This document shows, piece by piece, positions 16,155-24,732 of a DNA stretch of 64,000 nt. The DNA is from an uncultured Bacteroides sp. (GTDB lineage: Bacteria > Bacteroidota > Bacteroidia > Bacteroidales > Bacteroidaceae). The position numbers were made by a program, and so were the translations under genes. The notes under the pieces are model-generated. The model saw only the letters and a list, made by a program, of their open reading frames with translations, was not told the DNA's origin and made no database searches. The stretch spans positions 103,497 to 167,496 of the forward strand of contig CASEKR010000003.1 in NCBI GenBank assembly GCA_949288585.1. Reading direction: 5' to 3'. How positions within the stretch are numbered: position 1 is the stretch's first letter; every line of letters begins with the position of its first letter.

Positions 16155-18167
16155 ATGTCCAACTATCGCCCCCACACCCAACTCCGGAAAAGCGCCACCG
16201 CACTGGCCTACCTGCTAAGCGTGCACATCCTGGCGCTGCTGTTCTTCTTCCTGTTCCGCCTGGCGTTCTTCTTCACGGCGGGCTACGAGTTTCCCCCGGA
16301 TGTCCGCCAGGAATACCTGCTGCAGGCCCGCTCCTTCCTCTATGGCCTGTGGTTTGACAACGTGATAGCCTGCTACCTGCTGCTGGTGCCGCTGGCCGTG
16401 TTCTGGATAAGCGCGTTGTTCAACTGGTTGCCCTGCGCGTTGTTCCGCGCGGCGGCCGTGTTCTACTCCGTCCTCTACGGAGTATGCTTCTTCATTGCGG
16501 CGGCCAACATACCGTACTTTGCCTACTTCTTCAAGGTCATCAACTCTTCCATCTTCAACTGGTTTGAGTACGGCACGACCACGGCCGGGATGGTACTGGA
16601 GGAGAGTTCCTACTACCCTTACTTGCTGCTGGCCGTGGCAGCCACGGGATTGTGGGGTTGGGTGATGTGGAAGCTGGCCGGCGCAGCCGGCCGCAGGTGC
16701 CAGCGGGCCGAAGCCGGGGAAGCAAGGGGCGACTGGGCCAGCCGAAGCGCGGTGTTCCTCGTCGGGGCGGCGTGCATAGGGCTATGCGTCTTCGGGATAA
16801 GGGGACGGCGGGGCTACAACCCCATCAAGGTGAGCCAGGCGTACTACTGCGAGGACCCGTTCTTGAACCAGGTGGGGATTAACCCGGTGTTCAACCTGCT
16901 GAACAGTGCCTTGGACGACAGGCGGGCAGGGCACCAGTGGATAGAGCTGATGGCGGAGGAGGAGGCTGTGGAGCAAGCCCGCCAGTGGCTAGGCCGCCCG
17001 GGTGTGGAGGGCATCTCGCCCTTGGCGCGGCGGGTGGAAGGCGCGCCAAGGAGCGGGCGCAAGAATGTGGTCATCGTGTTCATGGAGTCGATGTCCGCCC
17101 GCCTGATGGACAGCTTCGGGGCGGGCAAGGGCCTGACGCCGTGCCTGGACTCGCTGTATGCGCGCTCGTTGAGCTTCAGCAACTGCTACTCGGCAGGCAT
17201 ACACACGAACCACGGGTTATACTCCACGCTCTATTCGTTCCCTGCCATCATGAAGCGCAATGCCATGAAGGACTCGTCCGTGCGCCGCTACTCGGGCCTG
17301 CCCACGGTGCTGGGGAGGGAGGGGTACCGCAACATGTTCTTCATGACGCATGAGTTGCAGTACGACAACATGAATGCCTTCTTCCGGACGAATGGGTTCG
17401 ACGAGATCTACTCGCAGGAGGACTACCCGAAGGAGAAGGTGGCCAACCACTTCGGGGTGCAGGACGACTACCTGTTCGAGTATGCCCTCCCCGTGCTGCG
17501 CCAGAAGTGGGACAGCGGGCAGCCCTTCCTGGCTGTGCTGCTGACCATCAGCAACCACCCGCCCTACGTCATTCCCGAAGGCTTCCACCCCCGCAGCACG
17601 CGGAAGGAGGAGCAGATAGTGGAGTATGCCGACTGGGCCATCGGGCGCTTCATGCGCCAGGCCTCGCAGGAGCCATGGTTCGATGAGACGGTGTTCGCCT
17701 TCGTGGGCGACCACGGGAAGTTGGTAGGGACGCCCGAGAGCGAGCTTCCGGAGTCGTACAACCACATCCCCTTCTTCATCCATGGGCAGGGCATAAGGGC
17801 GGAGGTGCGTGATGGCTTCTGCGGTCAGGTGGACGTGGCGCCCACGCTGCTGGGGTTGCTGGGCGTAGGCTATGTGCAGAACAACCTGGGCGTGGACCTG
17901 CTGCGCGAACAGCGGCCGTGCATGTACTATACCGCCGACGACCTCGTGGCCGCGCGCGACTCCGCCCGCCTGTACATCTACAACCCAGAGACGAAGGTGG
18001 AGCACTGCTACCGCACGGACAGCACGTACACGCCCGCGCGGCCCGACGACCCGGCCTTTGCCAGGTTGAAGGGCTACGCGTTCAGCATGTTGCAGTCGGC
18101 CGAGTACCTGGTCCGGCAGGACATGACGCTGGACAGCCCGCGCGGCACAGAGCCGGGCAGGCCGTAG
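16155..18167 (+). CDS. LTA synthase / phosphoglycerol transferase-like membrane enzyme
   Basis: This 670-residue protein has five N-terminal transmembrane segments (about 15-180) followed by an extracytoplasmic alkaline-phosphatase-superfamily domain (about 285-620). The domain begins KNVVIVFMESMSARLMDSFG; the nucleophile is expected to be the Thr in the GIHTNHGLYS segment, and the metal ligands include the Asp and His of FVGDHGKLVGTP. The superfamily includes LtaS, OpgB and lipid A or core phosphoethanolamine transferases. Without teichoic acid in this phylum, the likely role is adding phosphoglycerol or phosphoethanolamine to an envelope glycan or lipid. It is convergent with the mscS-type gene, eight bases apart. 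Confidence 0.85.
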   Translation: MSNYRPHTQLRKSATALAYLLSVHILALLFFFLFRLAFFFTAGYEFPPDVRQEYLLQARSFLYGLWFDNVIACYLLLVPLAVFWISALFNWLPCALFRAAAVFYSVLYGVCFFIAAANIPYFAYFFKVINSSIFNWFEYGTTTAGMVLEESSYYPYLLLAVAATGLWGWVMWKLAGAAGRRCQRAEAGEARGDWASRSAVFLVGAACIGLCVFGIRGRRGYNPIKVSQAYYCEDPFLNQVGINPVFNLLNSALDDRRAGHQWIELMAEEEAVEQARQWLGRPGVEGISPLARRVEGAPRSGRKNVVIVFMESMSARLMDSFGAGKGLTPCLDSLYARSLSFSNCYSAGIHTNHGLYSTLYSFPAIMKRNAMKDSSVRRYSGLPTVLGREGYRNMFFMTHELQYDNMNAFFRTNGFDEIYSQEDYPKEKVANHFGVQDDYLFEYALPVLRQKWDSGQPFLAVLLTISNHPPYVIPEGFHPRSTRKEEQIVEYADWAIGRFMRQASQEPWFDETVFAFVGDHGKLVGTPESELPESYNHIPFFIHGQGIRAEVRDGFCGQVDVAPTLLGLLGVGYVQNNLGVDLLREQRPCMYYTADDLVAARDSARLYIYNPETKVEHCYRTDSTYTPARPDDPAFARLKGYAFSMLQSAEYLVRQDMTLDSPRGTEPGRP

Positions 18168-18175
18168 GCCGGGGG

Positions 18176-19051
18176 TCAGTCGCGGGCCTGGTGGACGGTG
18201 AGCTGCGGGAAGGGGAAGCCGATGCCCGCGCGGTTGAAGCCGTCGTAGATGGCGCGCTGGATGTCGTAGTAGACCCCCCAGTAGTCGGCGTTCTTCACCC
18301 AGACGCGGATGCGTATGTTGACGCTGCTGGCGTCCAGCGCATCGAGGGCGATGAAGGGCGCGGGGGTGGAGAGGATGCGCTTGTCCGCCTCCACGATGGA
18401 GCGGGCCACGGCCTCCACCCGGGCATAGTCCTCGCCATACTCCACGCCCACGACCCAGTCCACGCGGCGAGTCTCCTCGTTGCTATAATTGACTATCACG
18501 CCCCCCGACGCCGAGCCATTGGGGATGTAGACCGTCTTGTTATCAGCGGTGGTGAGGATGGTGTGGAATATCTGTATCTCCTTCACTGCCCCACTGGTCC
18601 CCTGCGCCTCTACCCAGTCGCCTACCTTGTAGGGTCGGAAGAGTAGGATGATGAGGCCTCCTGCGAAGTTCTGCAGATTGCCGCTGAGAGCCATGCCCAC
18701 CGCCACGCCTGCCGATGCCAGCAGCGCGGCAAAGGAGGTGGTCTCTATACCCAGCTTGCCCACGATGGCCACGATGAGCAGCACCATGAGTAGGATATGC
18801 ACGAGGCTCTCGGTGAAGCTCCTGATGCCTGCATCCACCTTGCGCCGCTCGAGGATGCGCCTGACCAGCTTGTTGAGGAAGGCGATGAGGAACCGCCCGA
18901 CGACGAAGATGACCACCGCGCCGAGGATGCGGCCGCCGACGTCGACGCCACTGTCGATGAGGCGTTGGATGACCTGTTGCACCTTGTCGGCCTCGCTCTG
19001 CGTGGCCTGTGCGGCGGTGCTGGCCGCCAGTAATGATAAAATCGGATACAT
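18176..19051 (-). CDS. Small-conductance mechanosensitive channel, MscS family
   Basis: MscS channels open under membrane tension to release solutes on hypo-osmotic shock. The 291-residue protein matches the three-helix MscS core length. TM1 and TM2 lie at about 38-105. The pore helix TM3 has the Gly/Ala-rich SAGVAVGMALSGNLQNFAGG, followed by the beta domain with RPYKVGDWVEAQGTSGAVKEI and YIPNGSASGGVIVNYS. The first 25 residues look like a cleavable or membrane-inserted N-terminus. A 24-bp tandem array lies just upstream of the start codon. Confidence 0.93.
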   Translation of the reverse strand: MYPILSLLAASTAAQATQSEADKVQQVIQRLIDSGVDVGGRILGAVVIFVVGRFLIAFLNKLVRRILERRKVDAGIRSFTESLVHILLMVLLIVAIVGKLGIETTSFAALLASAGVAVGMALSGNLQNFAGGLIILLFRPYKVGDWVEAQGTSGAVKEIQIFHTILTTADNKTVYIPNGSASGGVIVNYSNEETRRVDWVVGVEYGEDYARVEAVARSIVEADKRILSTPAPFIALDALDASSVNIRIRVWVKNADYWGVYYDIQRAIYDGFNRAGIGFPFPQLTVHQARD

Positions 19052-19094
19052 AATCTGTAATTTCTATTAGGGTAATACAATCAGTTCAATTATC

Positions 19095-19286
19095 GTGCGC
19101 ACCCGTATGCTTAGAGTAGTGCACCCCCGCACGGGCAGGCTCGTGCACCCCCGCACGGGCAGGCTCGTGCTACTTTGCACAGGCAGGCAGGTGCACCCCC
19201 ATGTCAGCAGGCAGGCGCACCACCGTGTCAGCAGGCAGGCGCGCACCCGTGTCAGCAGGCAGGCGCACCCCCGCGCTGGCTGGCGG
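19095..19286. repeat. 24-bp tandem array, eight units
   Basis: Units start at 19095 and repeat every 24 bp exactly to 19286. Units 2 and 3 are identical and open GTGCACCCCCGCACGGGCAG. Units 5-7 share GTCAGCAGGCAG. Unit 4 contains GTGCTACTTTGCACAGGC. There are no unique spacers, so this is not CRISPR. Because 24 is a multiple of three, a 65-codon frame runs through it, but the predicted peptide is only an eight-residue repeat and I do not call a gene. It lies between thrC and mscS. Confidence 0.85.
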
Positions 19287-19329
19287 GCATAAATAAGCCC
19301 GGACTGGCAGCCCGGGCGGCGACGGGGCG

Positions 19330-20631
19330 TCACTGCCCCATCAGGTAGTCCTTGAAGGTGGGGAAGTCCTTCGGCAAGGGGACCGTCTGCTTGCGCCCGC
19401 CGAGGAAGGCGCGCAGCGTGTCGGGGACGGGGACGGGCTGGCCGATGATGGCTTCCACGGTGTCCTTGAACTTGGCCGGGTGGGCAGTCTCCAGGAAGAT
19501 GCCCTCCTCGCCGGGACGCAGGCCTTCCGCCAGTGCGCGGTAGCCACAGGCCCCGTGGGGGTCGAGCAGGTAGCGGTGGTCGGCCCACGTGCGGCGAACG
19601 GTGTCGGCAATCTGCTCGTCGGTGTAGGTGGCGCCGCTGATGTCGCGCGCGATGGCGTCGTGGCTGCCAGCGTAGAGGTCGAGGATGCGGGCGAAGTTGC
19701 TGGGCGCACCCACGTCCATGGCGTTGGCCAGGGTGGGGACGCTGGCGCGGGGGGCGTAGGAGCCAGTGCGCAGGTATTGGTAGAAGACGTCATTGCGGTT
19801 GTTGGCGGCCAGGAAGCGGTGTATGGGCAAGCCCATGCGTGCGGCGAACAGCCCGGCGGTGAGGTTGCCGAAGTTCCCGCTGGGGACGCAGACGGCCACC
19901 CGCCCGGCGCGCCCCTCGCGCTTCAGTTGGGCGTAGGCGTGGAAGTAGTAGAAGGACTGCGGCAGGAAGCGCGCCACGTTGATGCTGTTGGCGCTCGTCA
20001 GGCGCATGTGGGCATTGAGGTCGCTGTCCATGAAGGCGTCCTTCACCAAGGCTTGGCAGTCGTCGAACGTGCCGTCTACCTCGATGGCGGTGATGTTCCG
20101 CCCCAGGGTGGTGAACTGCTTCTCTTGCACGTCGCTGACCTTGCCCTTGGGGTAGAGGACGTAGACGCGTATGCCCTCGACGCCGAGGAAGCCGTTGGCC
20201 ACGGCGCTGCCCGTGTCTCCGGAGGTGGCTACCAGCACGTTCACTTCCCCGGCCCCCTCCTGGCGTATGAAGTAGCCCAGCAGACGCGCCATGAAGCGGG
20301 CGCCCACGTCCTTGAAGGCCAGGGTGGGCCCGTGGAAGAGTTCCAGCGACCAGATGTGCGGGGCGACGGGCACGAGGGGGATGGGGAAGCTGAGGGTGTC
20401 GCACACGAGGCTGTGCAGGGTGTCGCGCGGGATGTCGTCGCCGAAGTAGGCTTCGGCCACGCGGCAGGCTATCTCCTGCAGGCTCAGGCGGTCGATGTGT
20501 TCGAAGAAGTCAGGGGGCAGTGGCCGGATGGCCTCTGGCATGTACAGCCCCTTGTCGGGGGCCAGCCCGCGCACGACGGCCTCCTGGAGGGTGGCTGCGG
20601 GCGAATGGTGGTTGGTACTGTAATAGTTCAT
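19330..20631 (-). CDS. thrC: Threonine synthase
   Basis: ThrC is a PLP enzyme converting O-phosphohomoserine to threonine. The 433-residue protein has the PLP-binding Lys107 in HGPTLAFKDVGARF, the phosphate-binding loop region ATSGDTGSAVANGF, and CVPSGNFGNLTAGLFA. It is the last gene of the thrA-apgM-thrC unit, seven bases downstream of apgM. Confidence 0.97.
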   Translation of the reverse strand: MNYYSTNHHSPAATLQEAVVRGLAPDKGLYMPEAIRPLPPDFFEHIDRLSLQEIACRVAEAYFGDDIPRDTLHSLVCDTLSFPIPLVPVAPHIWSLELFHGPTLAFKDVGARFMARLLGYFIRQEGAGEVNVLVATSGDTGSAVANGFLGVEGIRVYVLYPKGKVSDVQEKQFTTLGRNITAIEVDGTFDDCQALVKDAFMDSDLNAHMRLTSANSINVARFLPQSFYYFHAYAQLKREGRAGRVAVCVPSGNFGNLTAGLFAARMGLPIHRFLAANNRNDVFYQYLRTGSYAPRASVPTLANAMDVGAPSNFARILDLYAGSHDAIARDISGATYTDEQIADTVRRTWADHRYLLDPHGACGYRALAEGLRPGEEGIFLETAHPAKFKDTVEAIIGQPVPVPDTLRAFLGGRKQTVPLPKDFPTFKDYLMGQ

Positions 20632-20638
20632 AGGGGTA

Positions 20639-21913
20639 TTACTGGTTCATGAATGCGTGGATGAATTGGTCTTCCTTCAGCAGGCCGTAGATGCCCTGGC
20701 GGGCGGACACCTCGTCGAAGGCTTGCACGCCGTCGGGCTCGATGGCGGGGTGCCAGATGAGGAAGGGCACCGGCTCGGCCGTGTGGGTGCGCAGGGCGCA
20801 GGGCGTGGGATGGTCGGGCAGGACGGCTATGCAGACGGGCTCTTCCCACGTGCGCACCTCGCGGTAGATGGGGCCTACGATGCGGCTGTCCAGGTCCTCG
20901 ATGGTGCGGCGTTTCAGGTCCAGGTCGCCCTCGTGCCCGGCCTCGTCGCTGGCCTCGACGTGGAGGTAGACGAAGTCGTCGCTGCGGAGGGCGTCCAGGG
21001 CGGCGCGTGCTTTGCCCTCGTAGTTGGTGTCATACAGGCCCGTGGCGCCCGGCACGTCGATGCGGCGCAGGCCCGCGTAGTGCCCGATGCCCCGTATCAG
21101 GTCTACGGCCGTGATGACCGCCCCGCTGCGCACCTGGGGGAAGCGGCTGCCGAAGGGCTCCATCCGTGGACGGTAGCCCGGGCTCCAGGGCCAGATGCTG
21201 TTGGCCATGTCCTTGCCCTCGGCGGCGCGGCGCAGGTTGAGGGGGTGCGCCGACAGCAACTCCTGCGAGCGGAGGATGAGGGCGTTCAGCAAGTCGGCGG
21301 TCTCCTGGGGCGAGAGCGCGGCGGCCGGCGACGACGGGTCCGTAGCCTGCGTCGCGCTGCCCGCGTCCCGTGTCCCCTCCTCCGCCGCCTTCACCATCAG
21401 GGGTCGGAAGGGTTTCAGGGGGACATCGTGCGGCGGCGTGCAAGAGATGTGCTTGTCCCCCCCGCGCACCACCAGCAGGTGACGGTATTGCACCCCCGTG
21501 TAGAAGTGCACCCGCCCGTCGCCCAGGCGCTCCTGCAAGTACTTGATGAGCACATCGGCCTCTTCCGTGGTGATGTGCCCGGCGGAGTGGTTCTTCAGCA
21601 CCTCGCCTTCTATGCAGACCAGGTTGCAGCGCATGGCCATGTCGCCCGGCTGCAAGTCCACCCCGATGCTGGCCGCCTCCAAGGGGCCGCGACCCTCATA
21701 CACCCGGGGCAGGTCGTAGCCCAGGACAGACATGTTGGCCACCTCGCTGCCCGGGTGGAAGCCCGGCGCCACGGTGACGAGCCGCCCCGTGCGTCCCTGC
21801 CGCGCCAGCAAGTCCATATACGGGGTGCGGGCGGCCTGCAGCAGCGTCCGTCCCCCCAGTTGGGGCGACGGCCAGTCGGCCATCCCGTCCCCCAATATAA
21901 TGATGTGTTTCAT
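20639..21913 (-). CDS. ApgM-like alkaline-phosphatase-superfamily kinase; probable homoserine kinase of the thr operon
   Basis: The 424-residue protein starts at the ATG at 21913 (MKHIIILGDGMADW); the ten codons upstream add nothing. It is a 2,3-bisphosphoglycerate-independent phosphoglycerate mutase of the archaeal ApgM type: GDGMAD supplies a metal ligand (Asp9), GSEVANMSVLGYD holds the expected Ser nucleophile, and HVEASDEAGHEGD and VLPDHPTP supply further metal ligands. Position is decisive. It lies between thrA and thrC, and no GHMP-type thrB is present. To my recollection the equivalent Bacteroides protein was shown genetically to be an alternative homoserine kinase. The sequence alone cannot distinguish this from mutase activity. 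Confidence 0.85.
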   Translation of the reverse strand: MKHIIILGDGMADWPSPQLGGRTLLQAARTPYMDLLARQGRTGRLVTVAPGFHPGSEVANMSVLGYDLPRVYEGRGPLEAASIGVDLQPGDMAMRCNLVCIEGEVLKNHSAGHITTEEADVLIKYLQERLGDGRVHFYTGVQYRHLLVVRGGDKHISCTPPHDVPLKPFRPLMVKAAEEGTRDAGSATQATDPSSPAAALSPQETADLLNALILRSQELLSAHPLNLRRAAEGKDMANSIWPWSPGYRPRMEPFGSRFPQVRSGAVITAVDLIRGIGHYAGLRRIDVPGATGLYDTNYEGKARAALDALRSDDFVYLHVEASDEAGHEGDLDLKRRTIEDLDSRIVGPIYREVRTWEEPVCIAVLPDHPTPCALRTHTAEPVPFLIWHPAIEPDGVQAFDEVSARQGIYGLLKEDQFIHAFMNQ

Positions 21914-21955
21914 ATCTCTTCGCACTGTAATGGTTCTACTCAAAGGGCGCGCGGG

Positions 21956-24388
21956 TCAGACATTGGCTATGCTCATGATGTCCGCAAAGACACCTGCCGC
22001 CGTCACGTCCGCCCCTGCGCCATAGCCCTGTATCATCATGGGATACTCGCGGTAGCGCTCGGTGGTCAGCAGGATGATGTTATTGCTTCCCTCCAGCCCG
22101 TAGAAGGGGTGCCCCGGCGCGACCTCCATCAGCCCGACAGACGCCTTGCCGCCGTCCAGGCGAGCCACGAAGCGCCAGTGCTTGTGCTCTGCCTCCAGCT
22201 TGCGCCTGCGCTCCTCGAAGCCGGCGTCCAGCGAGGGCACCTTGCGCCAGAAGTCGTCGAGCGTCCCCTCGAAGAAGTCGTCGGGCACGAAGAGGTTCCT
22301 CTCCACGTCATCCTGCTCGATGCGGTAGCCCGCCTCACGCGCCAGGATGACCAGTTTGCGGATAACATCCTTCCCGCTCAGGTCGATGCGCGGGTCGGGC
22401 TCGGAGTAACGCTCCTGCTGCGCCATGCGGATGGTCTGACTGAAAGGCACCTCGGCGCTGAGCTTGTTGAAGATGTAGTTCAGCGTACCACTCAGCACGG
22501 CCTCTATCTTCAGTATCTTGTCCCCGCTATGTATCAGGTCGTTGATGGTATTGATGATGGGCAACCCCGCGCCCACGTTCGTCTCGAAGAGGAACTTCAC
22601 CCCTCTCTGCCGGGCAATCTGCTTCAGCTCGCGGTAGTTCTCATACTCCGACGAGGCGGCAATCTTATTGGCAGCCACCACGGAGACATTGTGCAGCAGG
22701 AGGTCCTTGTAGATGGAAGCCACGTCGGCGCTGGCCGTGCAGTCCACGAAGACGGAGTTAAAGATGTTCATGCCGATGACGCCGTCGCGCAGCCGCCCGG
22801 TGTCGCTCGCCTTCCCCTTCTCCTTCAGTTCTTCGCGGAAGCGGGAGAGGTCGAACCCCTCGCGGCTGAACATGGAGCGCGAAGCGTCGGCTATGCCCAC
22901 CACGTTCAGTTGCAGGCCATTCTCCTGCATCAGCCGCTGCCGCTGGCTACAAATCTGCTCGATGAGCTTGCCGCCCACCGTGCCGATGCCACAGATGAAG
23001 AGGTTGAGCACCTGGTATTCGGAGAGGAAGAAGGAGTCGTGTATGACGTTGAGCGACTTGCGCAAGGACTTGCTGTCCACCACGAACGAGATGTTCGTCT
23101 CGCTCGCGCCCTGCGCACAGGCAATGACGTTGATGCCGTTGCGCCCCAGCGTGCCGAACAGCTTGCCCGCGATGCCCGGCGTATGCTTCATGTTCTCGCC
23201 TACGATGGCCACCGTGGCCAAGTCCTTCTCAGCCTGGATGGGTGAAATCTCGCCCATCTCAATCTCCTTGGCAAACTCCTCGCCGAGCACGCGGCAGGCC
23301 AGTTCGGCATCGGCATTGCGCACGCCGATGGACGTGGAGTTCTCCGACGACGCCTGCGAGACGAGGAACACGCTGATGCCATTCTTCGCCAGTGCCTTGA
23401 AGATGCGGTAGTTGACGCCGATGACGCCCACCATACCCAGACCCTGGACAGTGATAAGGCTCGTATCGTTGATGGACGAGATGCCCTTGATGGCCTTGCT
23501 GTGCGGGTTGCTCACCGTCTGCTTGATGACGGTGCCCGCCCCCTCGGGGTTAAAGGTATTCTTGATAAGGATGGGGATGTTCTTGTGGCACACCGGGTAG
23601 ATGGTGGGCGGGTAGACCACCTTCGCGCCGAAGTTGCACAGTTCCGTGGCTTCGACGTAGCTCAGTTCGCTGATGGTATAGGCTGTGGAGATGACGCGCG
23701 GGTCGGCCGTCATGAAGCCGTCCACGTCGGTCCAGATTTCCAGGCTGTCCGCATCCAGCGCCGCCGCAATGATGGCCGCCGTATAGTCCGAACCGCCCCG
23801 GCCCAGGTTGGTCACGTCGCCCGTGTCCTTGTCCGTGGCGATGAAGCCCGGCACCAGCGAGCGGCGGGGCAGGTCGCGGAAAGTCTCACGTACCAGCCGG
23901 TTGGTCAGTTCCGTGTCGAGCACGTGCTTGGAGAACTTCTTCTCCGTCTTGATGAACTGGCGCGAGTCGTACCACTGCGCGCCGGTCAGTTCCGCCGCGA
24001 TGATGGACGACAGGCGTTCGCCATAGCTGACGATGGTGTCCGACGTCTTCTGCGACAGGTCTTTGATGAGGTAGATGCCCTGGAAGATGTCCTTCAGTTC
24101 GTTGAGCAGTTCGCCCACCTTGCGCTGCACGGCCATCTGCGCGTCGAACTCGGGGAATACCTTCTTCACCATCTCTACGTGGCGGGTGACTATCTCGCGG
24201 AATTCCTGCTCATAGGCCGCGTCGCCCGAGGCTGCCATGCGCGAGGCGGCTATCAGTTTGTCCGTAATGCCGCCCAGGGCAGACACCACTACGATGACGG
24301 GGCCTTCTGCTGCCTCCACAATGCGTTTCACGCTCAAGATACTCTGTACGGAACCGACCGATGTCCCTCCGAATTTTATTACTTTCAT
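21956..24388 (-). CDS. thrA: Bifunctional aspartate kinase / homoserine dehydrogenase I
   Basis: The 810-residue protein has the length of E. coli ThrA (about 820). Aspartokinase covers about 1-290 (KFGGTSVGSV at the start, VLGRGGSDYTAA equivalent as LGRGGSDYTAAII). Two ACT regulatory domains lie at about 310-455, the sites of threonine feedback in this family. Homoserine dehydrogenase follows from about 465, with the NAD(P) loop ICGIGTVGGKLIEQI and the catalytic-domain segment FETNVGAGLPIINTINDLIHSGD. It heads the threonine operon, with a leader peptide candidate about 130 bases upstream. Confidence 0.97.
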   Translation of the reverse strand: MKVIKFGGTSVGSVQSILSVKRIVEAAEGPVIVVVSALGGITDKLIAASRMAASGDAAYEQEFREIVTRHVEMVKKVFPEFDAQMAVQRKVGELLNELKDIFQGIYLIKDLSQKTSDTIVSYGERLSSIIAAELTGAQWYDSRQFIKTEKKFSKHVLDTELTNRLVRETFRDLPRRSLVPGFIATDKDTGDVTNLGRGGSDYTAAIIAAALDADSLEIWTDVDGFMTADPRVISTAYTISELSYVEATELCNFGAKVVYPPTIYPVCHKNIPILIKNTFNPEGAGTVIKQTVSNPHSKAIKGISSINDTSLITVQGLGMVGVIGVNYRIFKALAKNGISVFLVSQASSENSTSIGVRNADAELACRVLGEEFAKEIEMGEISPIQAEKDLATVAIVGENMKHTPGIAGKLFGTLGRNGINVIACAQGASETNISFVVDSKSLRKSLNVIHDSFFLSEYQVLNLFICGIGTVGGKLIEQICSQRQRLMQENGLQLNVVGIADASRSMFSREGFDLSRFREELKEKGKASDTGRLRDGVIGMNIFNSVFVDCTASADVASIYKDLLLHNVSVVAANKIAASSEYENYRELKQIARQRGVKFLFETNVGAGLPIINTINDLIHSGDKILKIEAVLSGTLNYIFNKLSAEVPFSQTIRMAQQERYSEPDPRIDLSGKDVIRKLVILAREAGYRIEQDDVERNLFVPDDFFEGTLDDFWRKVPSLDAGFEERRRKLEAEHKHWRFVARLDGGKASVGLMEVAPGHPFYGLEGSNNIILLTTERYREYPMMIQGYGAGADVTAAGVFADIMSIANV

Positions 24389-24519
24389 GGGTATGTGTCT
24401 GAATGAAGTTACTAATGTAAATATGTATATAGGTAGATGCCCGGAGAAGGGCGGATGCCTGCAAGAGGCGAAAAACTGTTGAATGATGGTGTATCACGTA
24501 GAAACACAAAAGACTATCC

Positions 24520-24579
24520 CTAACCCCGAAGGGTCATGGTGCACAGAGATGTGACGGTATGCGGATAATACTTGTTCAT
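24520..24579 (-). CDS. Candidate threonine-operon leader peptide
   Basis: A 19-codon frame starting at the ATG at 24579 encodes MNKYYPHTVTSLCTMTLRG, with four Thr residues (codons ACC, ACA, ACC and ACC) in nine positions. It starts about 30 bases after the expected transcript start of the thr promoter and stops about 130 bases before thrA. A GC-rich hairpin-forming segment overlaps its end (ACCCTTCGGGGT), and GGCATCCGCCCTTCTCCGGGC follows further down. This arrangement fits translation-coupled attenuation, but I could not define a clear terminator with a U-tract before thrA. The rest of the 24389-24732 gap holds the two divergent promoters. Confidence 0.55.
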   Translation of the reverse strand: MNKYYPHTVTSLCTMTLRG

Positions 24580-24612
24580 GGTCTTCGTTTCTATCGTTTC
24601 GATAAGATGTTG

Positions 24613-24620
24613 CAAAAGTA
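24613..24620 (-). promoter_or_regulatory. -7 promoter box of the threonine operon
   Basis: TACTTTTG on the minus strand; the implied leader to thrA is about 215 bases. Confidence 0.65.
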
Positions 24621-24705
24621 GCAATAAAACCATACAATCTATCACATCATGCGACTTTTTTACGATAAAAGTGCAGAAAAAGTCGAAACAGACAGATATT
24701 AATCG

Positions 24706-24713
24706 TACCTTTG
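24706..24713 (+). promoter_or_regulatory. -7 promoter box for radA
   Basis: TACCTTTG on the plus strand, 19 bases before the ATG at 24733. Confidence 0.65.
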
Positions 24714-24732
24714 GCCGTAAATAACGAACGAT

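Noticed and set aside
19095-19292. 65-codon frame through the 24-bp array
   Set aside because: The frame exists only because 24 is divisible by three; the peptide is a simple eight-residue repeat and no promoter is seen.
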